The notes under the pieces are model-generated. The model saw only the letters and a program-made list of their open reading frames with translations. It was not told the DNA's origin and ran no database searches. Positions 48,801 to 58,727 of a stretch of DNA of 64,000 nucleotides are shown one piece after another. The stretch lies in the NCBI GenBank assembly GCA_034769895.1, contig JAWRYS010001514.1:124001-188000 (forward strand). Reading direction: 5' to 3'. Within the stretch, counting starts at the first letter, position 1; the number at the start of each line of letters is the position of its first letter. A program made the position numbers and the translations under genes. This stretch comes from Magicicada septendecula (taxonomy: Eukaryota > Arthropoda > Insecta > Hemiptera > Cicadidae).

Positions 48801-50101
48801 GCATGTGTTCACTGTCAAGCAATCATCAATTATATAGTATATTAGTTTATAATTATATAAGATGTGTAAGAACCTGTATTACAGAAGGGTGCAGAACCAT
48901 TGATTGTCCACTGATCTTATCACACCCTGCAAATGAAGTTAGTGGCATCCTGGATAAAGTATAAATATAAAAACAATGGTTTTTTGTTTAACACATATCG
49001 TTTAACTTTTCTTAACACCACATGTTTCTCCCATACTACAATGAGGCATCCTCCTTAGTGGCTAGATTGAGACTGGCCACTGTCAGTATAAACATGCTTG
49101 CCTCCAAAAAAAAACAGACCTGTCAATTTTGATTTGGCACGGAGTTCTCTTTATTAGTTTTATGATGGAAAGCCCATCCATTATCTACCATATAGACAAA
49201 GCTGAATAAACAAACATTAATACCCCAAACTTCCTATCCAATCCTTGAAATTCAAACGTTCATTGTTCTGTCTCTATATGTGATTGACAATACTTGACAT
49301 AGGTTTTCCTCTTCCACTTATGACCTTTTCCCATTCTTTTTTTCTTTTTATAGATGTAAAGCATCCGTTAGTCACATTATCACACTTGATACTTTTAACA
49401 GAATTCAATCATGTATATTCAGTTTGGTTGTTGAACAGAAAAAATGACGATAAACCGAAAGACATATTTGAGAGAAAAATACATACGCCAATAAATGAGA
49501 AAGTGACTGGACATGAAAACCAAATTAATAACTTTTATAATATTTTGCCCTACATGACCACATTGGCACTGGTATGGGAGAGTTTAGATGGATCATGTTG
49601 TAAGGACAGATCCCTCTAAACATGTACAAAAGTTTACATAGTTATATGAATTATACTATAAAATAATCTAGTACCCATGACTTCATAATGGAATAATACC
49701 AATACTAAGCTGACAAGATGGAATGGACCAAGATGATGAATGGGCTGAAGTATATTTCAGCAAGGCACAATTACCCAGGACTGCAGTACTCCTTATGATG
49801 ATGATATTAAAAAATGTTTGAAAGCTTACTTATAATTCAGTCAATCTGTTCTTAATGCATTATAAAATATGGCACCCATGATATCAGCAATACTAATCGT
49901 GGTTGGTAGTTTTTGTGTTTTTTTAAGTAATACAAATGGTTACATTACTTGAAATGAAAACAATGAAACCACTTGTTTAGATAAATTGGGGTATCTTAAG
50001 TGATTATGGCCAGTCATTCATTAAGCACTAATCAGTAATATCTCTATCATATTAGTGTTATATACCATACATTTTTTCCACTGAAAATGTTAGTATACAA
50101 C

Positions 50102-50833
50102 CAGTGCCAGATTTAAGATTTTTGATTTTTTAGGCCAGATTTAGGCCAAGTTTTATAAGCCCCCCCCCCCCAAGCAGCTGTGACTTTGAAGTAATATATA
50201 TACTGCAGAAGTAATTTGATGTCAGATTAATACTATCAAATTTAAAACCAGTAGGCTACTATAAAAAAGCATGCTTTCATTTAGCAAACTTTTTCAAATA
50301 ATATTAAGAACCAGTTTCCTCTTTAATTTTTTTTAGCTTACGTTTGTAGGCTCCACTAACCGTGTGAATGTTTATGAGTAAGTTTTCACACTGATAAATA
50401 GCAATGAAACAACACGCTGCCCACCACACAAAGCCAAAAACCTTCTTTACATTCAAAACAAAATGAAAACATAATCTCAAATCGCAAACCGTTCAGTCAC
50501 AACGCAGATAAACAGTGATAACTATAACTTAGTTGAAACAAGGGTGGTACCACGGTCGTATAAATTCGGGGGCAATATAGCAGACGTTCAAAATTCGCAT
50601 GTGCAGATTAGTTTTCAAGGATAAGTTTCCAAACTTAAAAATAAGCACACAATATTTAAATAAGAACTGTCTTCCATTTGTATTATTAACAAAAATTGAT
50701 CATTTAATTTCAAAAACATCGCACTTAAATAAATCAAAGTGCCCCCTACTTTTATAAAAATACTTCTGTTAAAAACAAAATCTGCAACTTGCGGCCCCTC
50801 TGAGCCCGCGGCCTACTGGTAAATCCGGTACTG
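50102..50833. mobile_element. Non-autonomous hAT element
   Basis: Left end CAGTGCCAGATTTA, right end (reverse-complemented) CAGTACCGGATTTA. Flanks TATACAAC (50094-50101) and CATACAAC (50834-50841) match at 7 of 8 positions, the expected hAT TSD length. The 732-bp interior has no transposase. A run of 12 C at about 50160 follows the left end, and a GGCCCCTC/GCCCGCGGCC stretch precedes the right. It is a third hAT family in the window. Confidence 0.8.
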
Positions 50834-51017
50834 CATACAACATACATATGTGTGTGTGTGGGGGGGGGGACTACTGTAGTATAGTATGGCATCACAGCTA
50901 TTCTTTGCAAGGCTCTCTTTTTCAAGAGTCTGATTCATGGCATATAAAATACTGAAATCTTCAACCGCTGAGGTCCTATCATGTTCACTGTATTTCATCA
51001 GAGGAAACTATTCTTTC

Positions 51018-51018
<1 letters not shown>

Positions 51019-51107
<89 letters not shown>
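51019..51107. repeat. (AC)44 microsatellite
   Basis: 89 bp uninterrupted, the longest dinucleotide tract in the window. Confidence 0.97.
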
Positions 51108-51108
<1 letters not shown>

Positions 51109-52172
51109 TTGCAGTTAACATGATACATTTTGGAATGTATTTTTGGAAACTTCATTAAGTTTAGGGTCACTGAAAAAACTAATTTTTTTTAATGATGGAC
51201 TAAATTAATAGATCAGAATAACTTTATTAACCAAGTTTTTATTCTAATAGGAATACTGTATAGGAGGGAGCCTGTGAAGTGCATTATTATGCCATCTCAA
51301 AAACATTAGATGCATTCCCTTTGTGGAGCTGACATAATCTGGCCTGATCAGTACGTTCATTTTCATTTGTAATGGGTCTTTTTATGGACACTGATTTTTA
51401 ATGGACACTGATTTTTAATGGACATAATATATGACTGATTAAAAATATCAATATACGATCACTCTGTAAAGTATCTGATCATTACATAAAACAGAAATTT
51501 AAAAGTATGATTGCGAGTTATATGATTTCATGTTACCTTAATGCCAGACACATTTTTTATGTTAAAAATCTATTGATATCAAAGAGATCACAGTTACAAA
51601 TACAAAGTGTAAAGTATGAACATGACAGTGGTGTTACAAAGTGTTAGTCGACAAAACAGTCATGTAACCTCCTTATAAAATTATTAATCTATGAACTGCT
51701 CAGTTATTATTTGCAAAAGTCTAATCTTGAATATTAACATTATATACAACTTATTTCTGTTTAGCTTTCACGAAATTCCAACTCTACCACAAATCTATCA
51801 TCCATAAGAAAGGAAGAGGGTGTAGGCCACTGATTAAAACAAACATTACAACACGCAGCTGATACACTTAGGCACACATAAAACAAGTGTGCAGCTTGCA
51901 AATTAACAGTAGACCTACTTGATTATTGTATAACATCAATGAATGTGAACTTCCAATATCACATGGCAATTAGAATAACCTCAATTAGAAACATTAATAA
52001 TAATTCATTGTAGGGGGTGCTGTAATTATGTTACTAAAGAGTAAAATTTAGTGTAAAATTACAAGCCTAAATTCTTTTGTGAAACAGTTCAAAATCAATT
52101 TTGGTATAAATGCATACTGGATACTATCTCTAATTTATACAATGCAATATTTTAATCTTATGGAAGACTTAC

Positions 52173-52296
52173 CTAGAAGTAATCCTAATTGAATGGTAGA
52201 ATCTCTGGCGGCAGGGCTCATTCGATCACACGTACATCTCACGACATAACAAGTTGCTAACTCTTTAGCTACTTTTGTTCCATGTTCCATTAACGC
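52173..52296 (-). CDS. APPBP2: APPBP2 homologue, internal exon (most upstream recognised)
   Basis: A 124-bp exon with acceptor TTTCACAG and donor GTAAGTCT on the minus strand. It reads ALMEHGTKVAKELATCYVVR, then CTCDRMSPAARDSTIQLGLL plus L and the first base of a Gly codon. The human protein has ALMDHGVKVA followed by a Cys/Arg-containing stretch and IQVGFVLGGF; the start maps to about human residue 85. It begins in phase 0. No stops. The N-terminal 80 or so residues, which in mammals include the elongin-binding part, were not found up to 64000 and must be further upstream or in exons too diverged to see. Confidence 0.92.
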
Positions 52297-53407
52297 CTGT
52301 GAAAGAGGTATAACTAATTATTAATTAACACTAATGTTTAAAAACTGTTGAGGTATACACAAGAAGAAAGAAACAAATCTTTAGAATATCCAATCTACAC
52401 AGAAATTTATTTGACTTCAACAAATATTTATTTTTAACAATATTTATTTTAAGACATTTGTTCACATATATTTTTACAATTTAATAAATGTATTGTTAAA
52501 CAATAAAGAAATACACAACTTTTAATTTAAGTGTTTTGATTATTATGGCCAGTATATAAATCGTATTTACTCACACTGAGGAAGAGGCACAACACCTTGA
52601 AACGTTTGTGAAAGTGATACTAAAAGTAAGTTCATTTTTGAAAGTTTTTTATATATAATAGTATATAAATTGTTTTATTATATGACTATTAATGAAACTA
52701 TGGCTTTATTATATGAATACTGTTAAGCTAAGGCTTAACACAGCCAGGTCTGTTCCAACTATATATGGTGTGTTTGCATAATATGTTGCTGTATAACGAA
52801 TGGACAATGTTTATGAGTATTTGATCTTTGCATAGGAGCAAACGTTTATGTTGAAATATTCTTTTGTTTTTCCAGGTGGAAGAAAAGGGTAGTGGTAATA
52901 AAAGATGTAGCAACTTCTTACTTCTAAACTATCATGAAACTTAATTTAAGTATTGCAGCAATAAAGTTCTGATATCATAAAATAAAAACCAAAACTGCAA
53001 TTACCTCACACTCCACAATTATATACTTTGCCTCCACTCTTAAACATGCTTCAAATAATCTTACAAAATTTTAATCTCTGATTGAATGCAATTTTTAGGA
53101 ATTCTGACTGGCCTAGTGCAAAATGTATATTCATACTCCACACAATAAAGTCTATTTAGCTGACAAAGTAAATACTGCCATAATTAACTGTATGTTAATT
53201 GCATACAGTAATTTTAGAAAAGGTATTTGAAAAACAAAAACTGTATCAAACTCTCTATATATGAGATTACAATTTCGTTATCATAGAATTATTTTCTACT
53301 GGAAAAAAGCAACCATGAGTTGTTTTCAATAATATTTTGTGTCAACAGTGAACACGCATGCCTGCACGAATGTACTCATTTCTGTGTGTGTGCATGTGCA
53401 CGCTTGC

Positions 53408-53408
53408 A

Positions 53409-53449
<41 letters not shown>
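53408..53449. repeat. (GT)n(GA)n tract
   Basis: GT units followed by GA units. Confidence 0.94.
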
Positions 53450-53739
53450 CAGCTGCATACTGGTTTCTATGACGACTTAAAATCAACTGTTTCAGTGTTC
53501 ACATTTAATCTGAACATTTTTGTAACAATTTATGTTTTTTTCTAACTGCATGTTAAGTACACTTATACATACCAGTACATTTAGTTGTCATAACAATTTA
53601 TTATAATTTTGTGAATACACTTAGGTTTAAATCACAGAAAACTGAGTTACAATCAATGTATGCATTTATATACAAAAGTTATGGATTCTGCGTTTTTATG
53701 ATGCATTATGCTTTGTTGGTTTCTCAGTCGTGTCGTATC

Positions 53740-54528
53740 TGTTTTTCACTGACCTGAAAGAGGCCATTCTGATAAAATATTCTGGCACAATCCCGTGTGC
53801 CATCTCATGGCTGAATCCTGCTCTAAAGACCAATTATTCTTCTGATAGTTCCTCCGTTTTTGATGTTGGATATCATACAGACTATTTTCACTTTCTGTAC
53901 TGCTGCAAGGAATAAGTCAGTTATATTCATGCCAAACCAGGTACTTAAATTTCTCAGCCATGATATATTCTCAGTCACCCAACTCCTTTCTTTCCAAGTA
54001 CTCTTCCCTGTAATATGGACTGCAATAAATAAAATCTCTGTTCATTTCTCATGAGATGTCCCAGATACTGAAGCTTTCTTATCTTCACTGTGTTAATAAG
54101 TTCCTTTTATTTCTTCATCTTTCTAAGAACTTCAACAATAGTTATATGTGCTGTCCATGAAATGCTCAGTATTCTACATTAAAGCCACACATTTTGAAAG
54201 ATTCCAATTTTTAGTTGTGGCTTCAGTCAAAGTCCAAGATTCTACACCTTGCAAGAGGACAGATTATGTAGCAGTGTAAAAGTCTCATCTTTGTGTTTAT
54301 TTATTTATTGTTAAATCGTGACTTTTAAATAAACTGCTCATTCTAGTGTACATTGCTCTTGCCTTTTCAATTCTGCTGTTTATTTCTTGAGAGTGATCCC
54401 ATTGTTCATTGACTATAGTACCAAGATATGTAAATTTGCTTACACGTTCAACTGGCCTTTGGTTTATATTAAGGGTGGAGTTTGTGAACTTGTTCTTAGA
54501 TACAATCATTAGCTTCGTTTTATTATTG
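53740..54528 (-). pseudogene. Degenerate LINE reverse transcriptase 3' region, split by the solo LTR
   Basis: Reading on the minus strand from 54528: NKTKLMIVSKNKFTNSTLNI and ERVSKFTYLGTIVNEQWDHS (the KTK and FxYLG motifs), KARAMYTRMSSLF, then broken frames with LSKCVALM-, FMDSTYNY-, ISWLRNLSTWFGMN and KVKIVCMISNIKNGGT, typical of RTE-type tails in insects. Just upstream of the LTR insertion the minus strand reads GGTCTCCAA (GLQ), as expected before NxxKTK, so the LTR sits inside this motif. Many stops; only the tail is readable. Confidence 0.68.
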
Positions 54529-55319
54529 TGTGCCGCGATTTCTCAAGAAAATCGGGCGTATGTATAAAAAGAGAATTTATTAATATAATTGCGATTTATT
54601 CATTCAGCGTCGTTCTGTGTTTACCGTGTGTTACCGCGGAGTTGAGGCATGCCTGCGACATCTGTTGGCTAAACCGGGTAATGGGCTTCTCGGATCAGGC
54701 AAGCGGACTGCAAGCTTGTTGTTCTTTTAAGCGCGATCAGCTGTTCTTCCGGCAGAGCTGAGTTTTCATTAATTGTTGTATATTCTATTCTTCATGGCTA
54801 GATAAACTCGCCCTGACCTTTGGTAGGTAAATTCAGAATATATATTATGGATTGCTTGGAATGAAAATGTGGATTTGAGCATTATTTGAGTAGATGTAAA
54901 TGGATATGTTTGAAGCATGCCAGCCTAGTGGTCGCGAATCCAATGTATGTTATTGTCATGTATTTTAATTTATTTAAACTCAGATACAGCCTTATAAATT
55001 GTAATTAGTATAGAGTAATTGCCCATCTCGCAAGTGGTGTAGAAATTATGTAATTTTGGGGAACTTTGAAGTATTAAATGTGTGAGCACGTGGCCTTATA
55101 TAACTTCGAACAGGTTATAGTGTGTTGTACTTGCAGACTCACGTAGGCGTAATTTATGGATTGAAACATTATAAATTGATTTTAGGCCTTGTGTGTGATC
55201 TAGTAATTTAAAAACAAAAAGTGAAAATGTTAAACGTCTTATAATGAACATAGTGGAATTGGTTTGGGGTGGCATGTGTGTGTTATGGTTTAGTGGTCAG
55301 TCAATTAATTATTATTAAT

Positions 55320-55461
55320 GTCCAGGGTTCCCGATGTAGTCGGAGATGTGACTCCAGCATGGTGTAATCCCACCTTCACCATGAGCTGAACACCTTTAGA
55401 CTCTAGTGCCTCGGCTGCTGGGTGAGACACCACTGTAAGGCATGCCACTGTAACCCTGGAC
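55320..55461. repeat. Inverted repeat inside the solo LTR
   Basis: GTCCAGGGTT (55320-55329) and AACCCTGGAC (55452-55461) are perfect 10-bp inverted copies around a GC-richer 122-bp interior. Could be a structured part of the LTR or a small nested insertion. Confidence 0.6.
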
Positions 55462-55764
55462 CAAAATGAGGTGATATTTAAGCAATTTTTACTTACACTA
55501 GGCCTCTACAGCAAACACCATGTTTTGTGAATTTAACCATCCATAAAATAACTCAAGTTATACTTCATTGTGCTCATGTCCAGCTGGACAGAATTTTGGC
55601 TACAAACTTTCAGTAAAATTGTGATCATAATGTAATTACGCTCCAAATTAATTGTAGGCTTGGTCGCCGGCATGTGTTGGCTGTTGGTGCAGATCTATGC
55701 AAGCCCAAGGTGGACATGTCACCTTATGTCGGGTCAAGCTCTGGCACATGTCAGCGGCCGGGTC

Positions 55765-56030
55765 AATCCACGTTTTTTCTTTAAATTTATAAATGTACTT
55801 TTATAAAACTATACAGGCTGTGCTGACACTTTAACTTGTAATTGTATTTTTGTTATTATGGGCCAATCCAGTTTTCTTTAAATGTATAAATGTACTTTTT
55901 GGTAAAACTATACAGGCTGTACTGACACTTTTAATTTGTAATTGTATTTTTTGATATTATGGGCAATCCAGTTTTCCTTCAGGTTTATACATTGTTTTTT
56001 TTTTTGATAAAATTAGCCAGGCGGTTACAG
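55765..56030. repeat. Tandem repeat of about 100 bp, 2.5 copies, inside the solo LTR
   Basis: Units contain CAATCCA(C/G)TTTTCTTTAAAT-, CTATACAGGCTGT(G/A)CTGA and TTGTAATTGTATTTTT-like blocks. Anchors ACTATACAGG at about 55808 and 55907 and a decayed ATTAGCCAGG near 56011 give the period. Tandem repeats within LTRs often act as enhancers; that is an inference here. Confidence 0.85.
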
Positions 56031-57507
56031 GCCTTTTAAAATTATAAGATGTTTGTGATAAGAACATACTCGCTGTTTACTAGGCTTCTGTATTTCTATT
56101 TGTATCTGTGATGTATATGTATGTGTTTTAAATTATGTGTTATCTTTATGTCAGGTGTTATGTAAAAAAGGATATTTGAAATATTTGGGGTTGTGGTATT
56201 TAAAAATTAATAAATTTATATGAATATTCAGAAATATTATAAATATGTTGTGAAAGAAACGATGATCAAGTTTGGAATTCTGATAAATATTTAAGAAATA
56301 TTAATATAAAATTATGTGAATTATGAAAACATATGAAATAATAAAAGTTGTTATTTGGTTGTAATAGAGAGTTTTAATTGCAAGTCCCGTCTCACTGGAC
56401 CCAGCACACTTTATGCTTCTTCTAGGCCTTCTGCCTAGTCCTAAACATCTATTAAAAAAAAGGGGGGGTTACAATTGGAGACCAATAATAGCCAATAATT
56501 TTGATTATACCAAGGCAAAATTATCAAGTGTAATGTATTAAGTCTGAAATTCAATTTTTCAAAGCACCTTCTGATAGCACTTAGTGCTAAAATGCACAAT
56601 TATATGTGAGTGTGCAAGCGATAAATGTTTATAAAAATCATTAATAGTGACGTGCAGAAGTGTACAAAATCAATACTGAAATTGTCGGCTTATTATTTTC
56701 TGGTTTATTAAAGATACACAATCTCTTTCTGTCTGTTTTAGGAAAGTGTTTTACACTCCAATAAATGATCAATACCCTTTGTCTATGCTCAGAGTTTCCC
56801 CCTATAATATTTATGTGCTGAAAGGTAACGAAACAACTGAGAAACAGCTCATGTTGTTCTGAGAATCACCACACTATAACAAAAACACAACAACAAAGAA
56901 TTTCCCTAGATGGCAGTTGTTGTCTAACTGATCTCCAACATTTGTACATACCTCATGGCACACAAACAGTAATGCGTTTACTTACTGTTTACATATATTA
57001 TGAATTTCACAGAAAGACTAACCCACAAGTTGCATAAACTCACAATTATACAAACAGTGCATAAATATATATACATATATAATAAAATAAATACAACCAA
57101 CCAGTACTAATACACTTTGCCTACTGAGCATGTACTGAATTCTAATATATTTAATATATACTACATTATGTATTAAATATTTTTATACAAAACTGTCCCT
57201 TTTAATTCAATCTTATATTTTTTTCTTTTGAACTAAAATGTTTGCATTTCAGCATGTAGGTGTAGCCCCCTAATATGCCAAAACTCTGTAGTTGTCATTA
57301 CCAAAATCACTTTACAACAAAATCAGTCTGTTTTAGACTGTATCAGTCTATCAGTATGTAGTCTGTAAAAAAAAGAGTAATCTGAATGCTTTGTATTGTA
57401 TATCACTAAATGTACACTACATTTCAAGATTTTTCACTTCTATTTCACTAATGATAATTTTATTAATTATACTTTTTCAGCGTACCGTGTCACTTACTAA
57501 ATAATTA

Positions 57508-58410
57508 CGAGGGACGTCCAGAAAGTAAGAATACAAGGGCTGTGTAGGACATAGAGAAATTTTTTTTTCAAAGTTGGCACCCGTGACGTGTAGAAAATGT
57601 CGTCACAGCAGCTTAACACGTCAACCAGTTTGTCCCCCGTTTGCTCCACGTACCGCAGGTGTGAGATTCGCTCAGTCATTCGTTTCCTCACGTTGCACTG
57701 AGGGTGAATCCTTTCTCGACTCAATTGTGACTGGGGACGAAACGTGGGTGTGTCACTATACTCCTGAGTCAAAAAGACAGTCTCTGCAGTGGCGCCATAC
57801 CCATTCGCCAACATCCAAAAAATTCAAAGTTCAGTCTTCACAGAGGAAAATCATGGCATCCGTCTTTTGGGACCGGAACGGGATCTTGCTGGTCAATTTC
57901 ATGCCTAAAGGGACCACCATCAATGCTGATGCATATTGTGAGACCCTAAAGAAGTTGAAACAAAAAATCAAAGACAAAAGGAGGGTAATCCTGACTCGTG
58001 GTGTGTCACTCCTTCATGACAACGCCAGACCCCATACCACCCGGCTCACTCAGGACCTGCTCGTGTCGTTTGGATGGGACATTGTGACTCACCCACCCTA
58101 CTCCCCGGACCTGGCACCCTCGGATTACCATCTTTTCACCAAATTGAAGGAGTTCTTGGGTGGACAGCGATTTTTGGACAATGAGGAGGTCATGGAGACT
58201 GTGAAAAAGTGGCTTAAGGAGGTGGAGCGGAAGGTATACGACGAGGGTATACAAAAGCTCGTGCCTAGGCTTCAAAAGTGCATTGACCTCAACGGCGATT
58301 ATGTGGAGAAATGATAACATATTTGGCACATACCCTGTAAATTTCATTAAAATATATTCATTTTTCGATTTTTAACAAGTGTTGTATTCTTACTTTCTGG
58401 ACGTCCCTCG
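57508..58410 (+). mobile_element. Mariner-like element, internally deleted
   Basis: Perfect terminal inverted repeats of 29 bp start CGAGGGACGTCCAGAAAGTA at the left, and the same reverse-complemented at the right, flanked by TA at 57506-57507 and 58411-58412. At 903 bp it is about 400 bp shorter than a complete mariner (about 1.3 kb). Perfect TIRs and an intact catalytic frame argue for a recent arrival. It lies exactly at the left edge of the hammerhead palindrome: removing it joins AAATAATTA to TATAATTACC, which matches the complement of the palindrome's other end, so it inserted into that older structure. Confidence 0.95.
57574..58314 (+). pseudogene. Mariner transposase, catalytic DD34D domain intact, N-terminal DNA-binding domain deleted
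   Basis: The open frame of 246 codons contains SIVTGDETWVCHY (first Asp, residue 55), SLLHDNARPHTTR (second Asp, 149) and YSPDLAPSDYHLF (third Asp, 184), with exactly 34 residues between the last two, the mariner signature. Its first ~45 residues are not mariner-like: they come from reading the 5' part out of frame. The true start is the ATG at 57597 in another frame, giving MSSQQLNTS... and EIRSVIRFLTL, the beginning of the helix-turn-helix region. An internal deletion near 57700 removed the rest of the DNA-binding domain and shifted the frame. It cannot encode a functional transposase but retains ends that could be mobilised in trans. Confidence 0.93.
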
Positions 58411-58469
58411 TATATAATTACCTTTATATGATTCACTTGTGTGACACTACGTTTCGTCTAGATTTTTAT

Positions 58470-58501
58470 GACACGTTTCGGGCACAAGGTCCCATCTTCA
58501 G
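58470..58501 (-). ncRNA. Hammerhead-ribozyme-like core (palindrome left arm)
   Basis: On the minus strand: CTGAAGA (fits CUGANGA), stem II GGG...CCC with internal ACCTTGTG, GAAA, then ACGTGTC (short stem III with one G-U pair, plus GUC). All core bases are conserved. Activity is inferred only. Confidence 0.58.
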
Positions 58502-58695
58502 ATAATACCGATACTATTTAAACTAATTAACACATTAAGTTGAAACCATGATTGTGGTTATGTCATTATAAACCAATAAAACTTTAAATAAATTGCTTAC
58601 AAATTTTTTTAAAAGTTTTATTAGTTTATAATGACATAACCACAATCATGGTTTCAACTTTATGTGTTAATTAGTTTAAATAGTATTGGTATTAT

Positions 58696-58727
58696 CTGAA
58701 GGTGGGACCTTGTACCCGAAACGCGTC
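58696..58727 (+). ncRNA. Hammerhead-like core with one core mutation (palindrome right arm)
   Basis: On the plus strand: CTGAAGG (last core A replaced by G), stem II TGGGACC/TTGTACCC pairing GGG to CCC, GAAA, ACGCGTC. The A-to-G change in the CUGANGA box should greatly reduce or abolish cleavage, so this copy is probably inactive while the opposite arm is not. Confidence 0.55.

Larger units (their letters stand above)
13673..52172 (-). other. APPBP2: APPBP2 intron (38.5 kb)
   Basis: Bounded by GTAAGT (minus strand, at 52172) and GTTACAG (at 13673). Most mobile elements of the window lie here and are annotated separately. Stretches where I see nothing but AT-rich DNA and chance frames: 13673-14136, 15700-16780, 16930-17640, 18110-19370, 23936-25320, 25700-28810, 28970-33512 (except a GT tract), 37358-37880, 38010-39450, 41318-44460, 45202-48760, 48801-50101, 50834-51018 and 51108-52172. 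A GC-richer, unassigned block lies at 26800-27060 and another at 19371-19690. Confidence 0.8.
54529..56473. mobile_element. Solo LTR (Ty3/gypsy-like), 1945 bp
   Basis: The segment begins TGTGCCGCG and ends GGGGTTACA, with a 4-bp duplication ATTG on both sides (54525-54528 and 56474-56477). It interrupts a LINE reverse transcriptase frame, so both boundaries are marked independently. TATAAAAA at about 54563 is a candidate promoter. No internal retroelement genes and no second LTR are present, hence a solo LTR left by recombination. Orientation is unknown; TG...CA ends and 4-bp TSD fit Ty3/gypsy-type integrases best. The length is at the high end for LTRs, partly through an internal tandem repeat. 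Confidence 0.78.
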
